Of a stretch of 34,598 nucleotides of DNA, positions 23,135-28,685 are shown one piece after another. Origin of the DNA: a virus; the IMG/VR virus record IMGVR_UViG_3300030107_002569, positions 1 through 34,598 of that record, one strand, 5' to 3'. Position numbers and translations under genes: made by a program. The notes beneath the pieces are model-generated. The model was given only the letters and a program-made list of their open reading frames with translations. It was not told the DNA's origin and did no database searches. Positions within the stretch are counted from its first letter, which is position 1; each line of letters begins with the position of its first letter.

Positions 23135-23723
23135 CTTTTTGAAGGATTAAAGAAAGTAAATTGTCCCTATCTTTCTCTGTGATTTTTTCTTCTTTATAGC
23201 GTTTTGAGATATTAGTTTTAAGAACTTTTAATTTATCTGGATCAGATGTTTTTTTAATAAATGCCTCACATTCTCTAATAAATTTATCGTCATTTGTTCG
23301 TTCAATCGGTTTATTCTGAGGCTTGTTTTTCTTTGCAATCACCTCTGGCTCTTCAGTATTCGTATCCATATCAGGTTCAATGCCTAACAGCATCTTGATG
23401 GCATATCTGCGCCCGTAGGTCAAACTTCCACCCCATGTAAACATTGGCTTGTTGCCCATATTCTCAGGTAGGAAGATAGGAAGTTCGCTTGTTATTTCTT
23501 GTCCTGTTTCGACATGAATTAAACGAGTCAAAATAATAGAAACACCATCACAAGTTGTAGTAGGTGGTTGAATTAATATCAATCCGTTTTGATGCAATAC
23601 AGGTTGAACCACTGAAATCATTTCTTCCAGTGGGGTGTATTGATAATTAAACCCTTCTTTGCTCCTCGTTAAACTGGGGCATTGTTGCTGAAATTTTTGC
23701 AACGCTTGATAAAGTTCTTTCAT
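23127..23723 (-). CDS. erf: ERF-family single-strand annealing protein
   Basis: 198 residues from the ATG at 23723, chosen because it forms an ATGA overlap with the upstream stop and matches the usual ERF start (MKELYQALQKFQ); an ATG at 23747 would add eight residues. Family features: FNYQYTPLEEMISVVQPVLH, HQNGLILIQPP, the mid-domain TWGGSLTYGRRYAIKMLLGI and an acidic EPDMDTN. The C-terminus is Lys/Asp-rich and variable. ERF proteins anneal complementary single strands in phage recombination and replication. The neighbouring exonuclease would supply the single strands. Confidence 0.88.
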   Translation of the reverse strand: MKELYQALQKFQQQCPSLTRSKEGFNYQYTPLEEMISVVQPVLHQNGLILIQPPTTTCDGVSIILTRLIHVETGQEITSELPIFLPENMGNKPMFTWGGSLTYGRRYAIKMLLGIEPDMDTNTEEPEVIAKKNKPQNKPIERTNDDKFIRECEAFIKKTSDPDKLKVLKTNISKRYKEEKITEKDRDNLLSLILQKDD

Positions 23724-24520
23724 TGTTTTGGGGTTGTAAATGCCCATCGGGGCAAGGTTAATGATTGTACGCCAGATTCACACCAACTAGGATATGAATC
23801 CAATAGTCGGCACTCTGCAATCTTGTCTAGAGCATCCCTAGACAACTTCTGGCCTTCTTCTAAACTCAATTCGTCAAGCTCCCATAATCCAACATCAAAT
23901 GGATACTCTGATTGCACAACAAGAAATACAAACCTTTTAGATTCAGAAACGCCGTTTAAATAGTGCGCCGCCTGCAGATGGTATTTGAAATTAGCAACAG
24001 CCTTTGCAAAGTCATTGGGGTTGGCTCCTGATCGACTCGTTTTAAGATCAACAATCGTTTCTTTATTAATCCAATCAGGTCTACATTTACAAGTTAAACC
24101 GCTTTGCTCGTCATCCCACCAATAAGATTTCTCAGCAATACCAAAACTCAATAACTCTTTTGCTGCTGGTTCTGCAAAAACAGCATCACGCATATTAAGA
24201 GCTAAATCCCAATCTGTTTTGGTGCAAGGTTCTAAGCCTTTTTCTTTTGCTTCCTTTGCTTCTTCTTTTCCCTTCTTAGTAGTCCTAGAAGAAACAACAA
24301 CGAAACGCTTTTCTAATTCGTCTGGTTCTAATACAGCACAATGGGTAAGGGTTCCCAATGCCATTGCAGCCGTTGGTTTTCTTTCTGGTCTGTTTGGATT
24401 TAAAAAACTATTCCAATAAGCTCTAGGGCCATGAGCTGCCATTACTTTCTGCATTGATGCTGATATTGCAGAATCCTTGTGATAATGAGCGTTAGAGATT
24501 TGAACCGTTCCTTTTGTCAT
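23720..24520 (-). CDS. PDDEXK exonuclease (RecE/YqaJ-like)
   Basis: 266 residues. The nuclease core is visible: an early GTLTHCAVLEPDE (His60), Glu130 in EKSYWW, Asp149 in CRPDW, Asp158-Leu-Lys160 in IVDLKTSRS and the Gln/Tyr motif in HLQAAHYLNG (Gln183, Tyr187). This is the layout of the RecE-type/PDDEXK-like phage exonucleases that trim dsDNA ends to make 3' single strands. It overlaps the ERF gene (ATGA) and the small gene upstream (ATGA), forming a Red-like recombination module. Confidence 0.88.
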   Translation of the reverse strand: MTKGTVQISNAHYHKDSAISASMQKVMAAHGPRAYWNSFLNPNRPERKPTAAMALGTLTHCAVLEPDELEKRFVVVSSRTTKKGKEEAKEAKEKGLEPCTKTDWDLALNMRDAVFAEPAAKELLSFGIAEKSYWWDDEQSGLTCKCRPDWINKETIVDLKTSRSGANPNDFAKAVANFKYHLQAAHYLNGVSESKRFVFLVVQSEYPFDVGLWELDELSLEEGQKLSRDALDKIAECRLLDSYPSWCESGVQSLTLPRWAFTTPKQ

Positions 24521-24708
24521 GCTGCCTCCTTATAAAAAGAAGATCCTGGGCCATAGTTCTGCACAAACTTCGGCCAGTTACGCATGATTAAAGCCTTATC
24601 ATCAGGCGTTGCAACTAAAGCTGCTTTTGCTAGTTGCTTAAGGAAAGGACTGCTTTCAGTGGTTTCAAGCACAGAATTAAAGGTATTAAAAACTTCTTCA
24701 GAAGTCAT
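24517..24708 (-). CDS. Small hypothetical protein (63 aa)
   Basis: 63 residues, mostly helical (EEVFNTFNSVLETTESSPFL, KQLAKAALVATPDDKALIMR, NWPKFVQNYG). Its stop overlaps the exonuclease ATG (ATGA), so it leads the recombination operon and may assist it. A perfect inverted repeat lies upstream of its start. I do not recognise a family. Confidence 0.55.
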   Translation of the reverse strand: MTSEEVFNTFNSVLETTESSPFLKQLAKAALVATPDDKALIMRNWPKFVQNYGPGSSFYKEAA

Positions 24709-24733
24709 AGTGAAAAATTAGTAAACTACAAAT

Positions 24734-24755
24734 GTTACTAACGTGAGCTAGTAAC
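24734..24755. promoter_or_regulatory. Inverted repeat, likely operator of recombination operon
   Basis: GTTACTA (24734-24740) and TAGTAAC (24749-24755) are perfect 7-base arms separated by eight bases; an imperfect third copy (TAGTAAAC) lies at 24719-24726. The element is 26 bases upstream of the minus-strand start at 24708. No T-run follows on either strand, so an operator fits better than a terminator. Confidence 0.5.
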
Positions 24756-24798
24756 GGGATGTTTTGGCGGCTTGCAGGGGTTGTTGGCCGCCTTACTC

Positions 24799-25059
24799 CT
24801 ATGTCAAAATTTCCTCGCAAGATTCAAGGTCATATAAAACATGGGAGGTTTCTTTTGTTGGGGTTTTTCTTACCCAATGCTTGCCCTCTTCAAGAGTGCC
24901 GTTTTGCCTCAAACTTAATAAAGTACGTTCTGAACGACCTAAATGTTCAGCAGCTTTCTTTTGAGAAACATATTTAGATCCTTCAAGTTTTTTCAAACTT
25001 TTACTAATAGAATCCAAAGATTTTGCAATGCTGCGTAAATATGGATCAGTAGGACTCAT
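24799..25059 (-). CDS. HTH DNA-binding protein (86 aa)
   Basis: 86 residues from the ATG at 25059, which overlaps the upstream stop (ATGA); a GTG at 25077 would add six. An N-terminal helix (YLRSIAKSLDSISKSLKKLE) is followed by a helix-turn-helix reading KYVSQKKAAEHLGRSERTLL and SLRQNGTLEEGKHWVRKTPT, then a final helix (DLESCEEIL). The pattern resembles excisionase-like or MerR-like HTH domains with 'W.RK...'. Probably a regulator of nearby phage promoters. It is co-transcribed with the small secreted protein from promoter P1. Confidence 0.7.
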   Translation of the reverse strand: MSPTDPYLRSIAKSLDSISKSLKKLEGSKYVSQKKAAEHLGRSERTLLSLRQNGTLEEGKHWVRKTPTKETSHVLYDLESCEEILT

Positions 25060-25190
25060 TTTTTGAGTGCCAAACACGCCGCTTGGATATTATTAACCTC
25101 GCAATCTTGACGGGTCATATCTTCCAATGCGGAAGTGGTAACTGCAAAAAATAAAAGGCTGGCAGTAATGCCGAAAATAAAAAGCTTCAT
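25056..25190 (-). CDS. Tiny secreted protein (44 aa)
   Basis: A 44-residue frame with a signal peptide (KLFIFGITASLLFFAVTTSA) and a 22-24-residue mature part holding two Cys (RQDCEVNNIQAACLALKK), which could form one disulfide in the periplasm. A consensus promoter lies 23 bases upstream and the stop overlaps the next ATG (ATGA), so it is well supported despite its size. Such small secreted proteins recur in cyanophages; no function is known. Confidence 0.65.
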   Translation of the reverse strand: MKLFIFGITASLLFFAVTTSALEDMTRQDCEVNNIQAACLALKK

Positions 25191-25212
25191 GGGGTTGTTT
25201 GCTTATACATTA

Positions 25213-25241
25213 ATGATAAAACCAATATCAACAGTTGTCAA
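25213..25241 (-). promoter_or_regulatory. Promoter P1 with direct-repeat operator
   Basis: On the minus strand TTGACA (25241-25236), 17 bases and TATCAT (25218-25213); the start at 25190 follows about 23 bases later. The -35 box lies in TGTTGACAACTGTTGAT, two TGTTGA copies ten bases apart. The same element occurs at P2 and P3. Confidence 0.7.
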
Positions 25242-25250
25242 CACTTAGGC

Positions 25251-25277
25251 AAAAAAAGAGAGGGTTATTCACCCTCT
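25251..25277 (-). terminator. Terminator of the 50-residue gene
   Basis: AGAGGGT (25259-25265) pairs with ACCCTCT (25271-25277), loop TATTC; on the minus strand CTTTTTTT follows. The stop codon of the 50-residue gene (25267-25265) sits in and beside the loop. It lies ten bases before promoter P1. Confidence 0.75.
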
Positions 25278-25417
25278 GTTCTGTCAAACTCGCCGTCTTC
25301 GATGAAATCGGCTAAGTGTTCGACTATGTTGCCGTACTGGTTGGCTTCCTCAGATTCACCGTGTTTGATGATTGATTGAGCCAACGTCTTTGCGGCGGCT
25401 AGTGTGTCGTCGTGCAT
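25265..25417 (-). CDS. Small acidic protein (50 aa)
   Basis: A 50-residue frame reading HDDTLAAAKTLAQSIIKHGE, SEEANQYGNIVEHLADFIED and GEFDRTEGE. It is strongly acidic and helical, with neither signal nor membrane segment. A consensus promoter (P2) and a terminator bracket it exactly, so it forms a one-gene unit. Small acidic early phage proteins often bind host enzymes or mimic DNA; that is a suggestion only. No family recognised. Confidence 0.65.
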   Translation of the reverse strand: MHDDTLAAAKTLAQSIIKHGESEEANQYGNIVEHLADFIEDGEFDRTEGE

Positions 25418-25440
25418 GAAACAAAAGCGTGGACATATCT

Positions 25441-25469
25441 TTTATACAGGAGAGATCAACACCTGTCAA
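25441..25469 (-). promoter_or_regulatory. Promoter P2 with direct-repeat operator
   Basis: TTGACA (25469-25464), 17 bases and TATAAA (25446-25441) on the minus strand, close to full consensus. The -35 lies in TGTTGACAGGTGTTGAT. The start codon at 25417 follows about 24 bases after the -10. Confidence 0.75.
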
Positions 25470-25475
25470 CAAGGC

Positions 25476-25500
25476 AATAAAAAGCCCCGACTAGCGGGGC
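25476..25500 (-). terminator. Terminator of the 54-residue gene
   Basis: GCCCCG (25484-25489) pairs with CGGGGC (25495-25500), loop ACTAG; on the minus strand TTTTTATTG follows. It lies six bases before the P2 -35 box, a tight terminator-promoter junction. Confidence 0.75.
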
Positions 25501-25507
25501 GGTTGAG

Positions 25508-25672
25508 TTAAAAAACTGAAAGATTCATGTTTGAAATAAATACTGCAAAGAGGCTTGATCCTGTAGCGATAAATAAAACTTGGTTGAATCTATCAAGTCT
25601 GTTTAATCTTGCTTTCATTGAACGTGCCCTTTTTAGTAGAGGTGCTTTGTTCAGAGAAGAAAGAGAAGTCAT
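25508..25672 (-). CDS. Small membrane protein with basic N-terminus (54 aa)
   Basis: A 54-residue frame: a basic, Arg/Lys-rich start (LNKAPLLKRARSMKARLNRL) followed by one membrane segment (QVLFIATGSSLFAVFISNM) and a short end. It could sit in the inner membrane with a basic cytoplasmic arm. It is a one-gene unit between promoter P3 and the terminator at 25476-25500. No family recognised. Confidence 0.65.
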   Translation of the reverse strand: MTSLSSLNKAPLLKRARSMKARLNRLDRFNQVLFIATGSSLFAVFISNMNLSVF

Positions 25673-25699
25673 AAAAGAATAGGGGTTGTTGACTTATTT

Positions 25700-25728
25700 A
25701 ATATACATACATCATCAACAGGTGTCAA
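25700..25728 (-). promoter_or_regulatory. Promoter P3 with direct-repeat operator
   Basis: TTGACA (25728-25723), 17 bases and TATATT (25705-25700) on the minus strand. The -35 lies in TGTTGACACCTGTTGAT. It begins right after the stop of the ribbon-helix-helix gene. A further inverted half-site (TGTTGAC on the plus strand, 25687-25693) lies between promoter and gene. Confidence 0.7.
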
Positions 25729-25736
25729 CAAGGGGC

Positions 25737-25967
25737 TTACAATAGAACTTTTTCATCTTTTATTGATTCTTTTTGTAGCCTGTCTAAATCTTTGATCATC
25801 TCTTTTACAAAATCGTTTCTTTCGACTTTCCATTCTTCTTTTAAATATTTATTAATAGCTTTTCTAATTAAACTTGATATAGAGACTCCTGGCTTGACAC
25901 TTGATTTTAATAATTTGTATTGACTTTGAGTAATTTGTATTGAAATTCTATGTAGTTTTTCACTCAT
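25737..25967 (-). CDS. Ribbon-helix-helix DNA-binding protein (76 aa)
   Basis: 76 residues. The ribbon-helix-helix pattern is clear: a strand (HRISIQIT), helix 1 (QSQYKLLKSSV) and a turn, then helix 2 (SISSLIRKAINKYLKEE), followed by a charged helical tail. These proteins bind DNA as dimers on repeated half-sites. It overlaps the ParB-like gene by eight bases and its stop is directly beside promoter P3, whose repeated TGTTGA half-sites ten bases apart suit this fold. That it controls P1-P3 is inferred. Confidence 0.75.
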   Translation of the reverse strand: MSEKLHRISIQITQSQYKLLKSSVKPGVSISSLIRKAINKYLKEEWKVERNDFVKEMIKDLDRLQKESIKDEKVLL

Positions 25968-26943
25968 AAGAAAAAACCTCTGTTGATTTCATTTTAACAA
26001 TATTTGACTGGTCATAATAATCATTGGTATTTTTTATCGTTTGAAAATCAGTGAATGGATCAATATCGGTTTTTTGTATTCTTTGGGGGGATTCACCTTT
26101 TAAAAATTGATAGCCAGCTTTTACACAAAGTCTTAAAGTATCTATTTCCCAAGTTGCCTCTCTTTTTTCTCTCTTTTCTGAAATAATCTTTCTTAAAACA
26201 AGAGGTGCTAAGTCAGTTGAATTATTTGTTTGGAATCTTTGAGAATACCCATTACGACATAAATCAAGCCAAAAAACACTTCTATCAAAAGGACTCATCT
26301 CATGTCTAAATGATTTTTGAGAGTGACAAAGTTCAACATAAATTTTCAAAGCAACAGCAGAAAAAAATGTAGTGTATCCATTAGATAAATATCCTAAAGA
26401 ATCTAATTTTTGAAAATACTTTTGATGTTTTTTATAAATTTCAGAAATCAATTTGTCATATCTACTATTGCCATAGAGATAAGTACCCACATAGGGAGTA
26501 TTTAATTTACACATTGCATTTTTTATCATTCCACATTCTTTTTGTTTCATCAATAGTCCACCGACTGTGATTCTTTCTGATTGCGTTCTTTTTTTACCAT
26601 TGTCGAGAAGTTTTGCAACTTTATGAGGCATATTCCTTACAACACAAAAAGCAACTGTTTGATTTGATTCAATGACTGCGTGTAATCTGTGTTGTCCATT
26701 TATTAAAATTCCATTTTCATTAAAACAAAGACAATCCCAACTTAAGTAAAATTCTTTTTTTCTCATTAAAGTAGCTAATTCTTTTATCCACATTTTTTTT
26801 ATAATCCTGTTGTTTTTAAAATTACAAGTTAAATAATTTTTTGCTTTTTCAGGGCTTATTAATTCAACTTGAAAGTCAATTAAATCTAAATTTAATTTTA
26901 AATCTTTGTATTCAAAAAGTTTTGACTGGGCTTGCACCGTCAT
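25960..26943 (-). CDS. ParB/sulfiredoxin-fold-like protein
   Basis: 327 residues. The key stretch DCLCFNENGILINGQHRLHA at about 68-87 has the 'xxGQHRLxA' motif of the ParB/DGQHR fold; a helix-rich region follows, then a polar C-terminus. Upstream, residues 35-60 (KNYLTCNFKNNRIIKKMWIK) also fit. The protein is Cys-rich and more AT-rich than the tail genes, suggesting later acquisition. No ParA is present, so plasmid-type partition is unlikely. A role in DNA binding, nucleotide hydrolysis or anti-host defence is possible. It overlaps the RHH gene, forming a two-gene unit. Confidence 0.65.
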   Translation of the reverse strand: MTVQAQSKLFEYKDLKLNLDLIDFQVELISPEKAKNYLTCNFKNNRIIKKMWIKELATLMRKKEFYLSWDCLCFNENGILINGQHRLHAVIESNQTVAFCVVRNMPHKVAKLLDNGKKRTQSERITVGGLLMKQKECGMIKNAMCKLNTPYVGTYLYGNSRYDKLISEIYKKHQKYFQKLDSLGYLSNGYTTFFSAVALKIYVELCHSQKSFRHEMSPFDRSVFWLDLCRNGYSQRFQTNNSTDLAPLVLRKIISEKREKREATWEIDTLRLCVKAGYQFLKGESPQRIQKTDIDPFTDFQTIKNTNDYYDQSNIVKMKSTEVFSYE

Positions 26944-26999
26944 AGTTTGAAGTCAATGTGCTATCACTATAGCTGCAGAATGATGCCAGTTTGTTCTTG

Positions 27000-27236
27000 T
27001 TAAGGTTTCTTAACTTCAACCTCAAAACCTTTTCCCCTCAATTCTTCAATTCGATATTCTTGTATTTTACTCAACCTTCCATTCTTTGCCTTGACCTCTA
27101 CAAATTTACATTCATCAGGTTTACATAAAATCAAATCAGGTAAGCCAGTTTTGTTGCTCATAATAATCTTGATCACTGTCCACCCTTTCTTTTCGTACTC
27201 CTTTATCAATTTCGCTTGATAGACCTGTTCTCTCAT
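27000..27236 (-). CDS. VRR-NUC nuclease
   Basis: 78 residues, a stand-alone VRR-NUC domain. The PD-(D/E)xK core is present: Asp34 in TGLPDLILC, Glu47-Val-Lys49 in FVEVKAKNG and Gln59 in SKIQEYRIEEL. Such small phage enzymes cut branched DNA (Holliday junction or flap). The first 33 codons overlap the helicase 3' end in another frame by 101 bases; they match the domain start, so the overlap is probably real. It is likely to work with the helicase. Confidence 0.88.
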   Translation of the reverse strand: MREQVYQAKLIKEYEKKGWTVIKIIMSNKTGLPDLILCKPDECKFVEVKAKNGRLSKIQEYRIEELRGKGFEVEVKKP

Positions 27237-28455
27237 AGCGGTAATGTTTAACGGTGAAATTTTCTTTATTTTGAACAGTTTTAAATACTTTAGGTTCTAG
27301 CGTTTTTTCTGCAAATACATAATGGATCTTTGGCGGATTCTTACGACCTAAAAAGCTTAACCTTTCCCTACTTTGTAAATAAGACAAAGCGGAATAATCA
27401 ATCCCAACAAATACCAAATCATCAGCAGCCGATAAGTTAACCCCTTCTCTAGAGCTTCTTACCTGACCAATAAAAACCTTACTCTCATCCTCGTTAAAAA
27501 TCTCTGGGTTATCCGTTGCACTATCTCCAAACACCTTTTTTAACATCACTCCCTCGGCTTTAAAGCAATACAAAATGGCTAACCGATTCTTAAATGTTTT
27601 TTTTATATATTCAATTTTTGTATAGTCAAAAATAACAGTGCCATGGTTCTCTGTGATCACATGGCCATTTGAAAGCTGCCTTAATTTACTCATAACCTTA
27701 CTTCCACTATCAGCTAAAACGCTCCTACACCTCGGACTACCAATAACCCCATCTTTAATAATTCTCAAAATCATTCTATAAGTTTTTTTCTTCATCTTTA
27801 CCAGATGCACCTGCTCAACAATTTCAACCTGAAATCCTGCATCCCTCTGGGTCATCTCAACTACATAAGGTTTAATTGCTTTTAATACTTTGTCTTCGAT
27901 CACCTCTGAATAATCATTAACCTCTATCCCAGTTCCTACTTTTTTCTTTTTGACGTTCACATAATTATCAGCCCATCTATAAAAATTTTGGTACTGACTC
28001 CATAAATGCTGCGTACAAGAATATTGATGATACAACTGGCTAAAACTTTCAGGTGATGGCGTTCCACTCATCAAAATTACATTCTTGCAAACTAAATTCA
28101 ATATTTGCTGTTGCCTTTGGCTTGCTTTTGGAAAGGCACCAATACTATGAGCCTCGTCAACAACGACACAATCCCATGTTTGCCCTACAAACTTTTTTAC
28201 CTGTTCAAAATTAGTTACCGTTACAAAATCCTTTAATCCCATTGCTCTCACATCTTTTTCAATGCTTGGTATTGCCTTTTTCTTAGTCACAAATAAAACA
28301 TTCTCTTTTGCCAAATCTCCTATCACTTTCAAAACTGTGATTGTTTTACCTGTTCGACATTCTCCACATAAATAACCAAAACCAAACTCTGCTACTAATC
28401 GTGTTAGCTTGGCAGCCGCTTCAATTTGATACTTTCTAAATTCAATCATTGACAT
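27136..28455 (-). CDS. SF2 DNA/RNA helicase
   Basis: 439 residues from the ATG at 28455; longer starts at 28482 and 28539 would run into the divergent promoter and gene. Motifs: Q-like EFRKYQIEAA, Walker A GECRTGKT (31-38), Walker B DEAH (100-103), motif III MSGTP, then IGQVRSSREGVNLSAADDLV (motif V) and YLQSRERLSFLGR (motif VI with its Arg finger). The family covers SNF2/ERCC3-like phage helicases used in replication or recombination. It overlaps the VRR-NUC gene by 101 bases. Confidence 0.88.
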   Translation of the reverse strand: MSMIEFRKYQIEAAAKLTRLVAEFGFGYLCGECRTGKTITVLKVIGDLAKENVLFVTKKKAIPSIEKDVRAMGLKDFVTVTNFEQVKKFVGQTWDCVVVDEAHSIGAFPKASQRQQQILNLVCKNVILMSGTPSPESFSQLYHQYSCTQHLWSQYQNFYRWADNYVNVKKKKVGTGIEVNDYSEVIEDKVLKAIKPYVVEMTQRDAGFQVEIVEQVHLVKMKKKTYRMILRIIKDGVIGSPRCRSVLADSGSKVMSKLRQLSNGHVITENHGTVIFDYTKIEYIKKTFKNRLAILYCFKAEGVMLKKVFGDSATDNPEIFNEDESKVFIGQVRSSREGVNLSAADDLVFVGIDYSALSYLQSRERLSFLGRKNPPKIHYVFAEKTLEPKVFKTVQNKENFTVKHYRYERTGLSSEIDKGVRKERVDSDQDYYEQQNWLT

Positions 28456-28476
28456 GGGGTTAGTTGGTGTTATCTT
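28449..28476 (+). promoter_or_regulatory. Rightward promoter
   Basis: TTGACA (28449-28454), 16 bases, TATCTT (28471-28476). Transcription would begin about 28483, so the GTG at 28505 rather than the ATG at 28454 is the start of the next gene. It overlaps the start of the leftward helicase gene and shares its -10 position with the opposed promoter. Confidence 0.6.
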
Positions 28477-28499
28477 ACCCATATCTAATACAAAAACAA
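28472..28499 (-). promoter_or_regulatory. Leftward promoter, face to face
   Basis: On the minus strand TTGTTT (28499-28494), 16 bases and TAAGAT (28477-28472), a weaker match. Its -10 coincides with the -10 of the rightward promoter, so the two cannot be occupied at once. It would drive the helicase gene. Confidence 0.4.
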
Positions 28500-28504
28500 C
28501 CCCA

Positions 28505-28684
28505 GTGGATTTAGACACAGAGTTAAAGACAATCAACACTCAGCTAACAACATCCCAAATAATATGGCTTGATGAAAATAAACCTCCTGAACTTTCTAGG
28601 GCTGGTTTTATTAGAACAATTATTCGTCATGCAATGACGAAACAAAAGCTTGATGCTTACGAATCACAGATAAACAGATCATAA
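28505..28684 (+). CDS. Ribbon-helix-helix DNA-binding protein (59 aa)
   Basis: 59 residues from a GTG at 28505; an ATG at 28454 would start upstream of the predicted transcript. A strand region (ELKTINTQLTTSQIIWLDEN) leads to a turn and helix (SRAGFIRTIIRHAMTKQKLD), the ribbon-helix-helix pattern. It stands at the divergence point and just before the primase-helicase gene, so it probably represses or switches the opposed promoters. Confidence 0.65.
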   Translation: MDLDTELKTINTQLTTSQIIWLDENKPPELSRAGFIRTIIRHAMTKQKLDAYESQINRS

Positions 28685-28685
28685 A

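Noticed and set aside
24766-24793. GGCGGC...GCCGCC stem near the HTH gene end as a terminator
   Set aside because: The loop is long and no T-run follows on the minus strand.
26944-26999. Possible promoter (TATAGT) upstream of the ParB-like gene on the minus strand
   Set aside because: No -35 box at the right distance; the AT-rich sequence makes single -10 matches uninformative.
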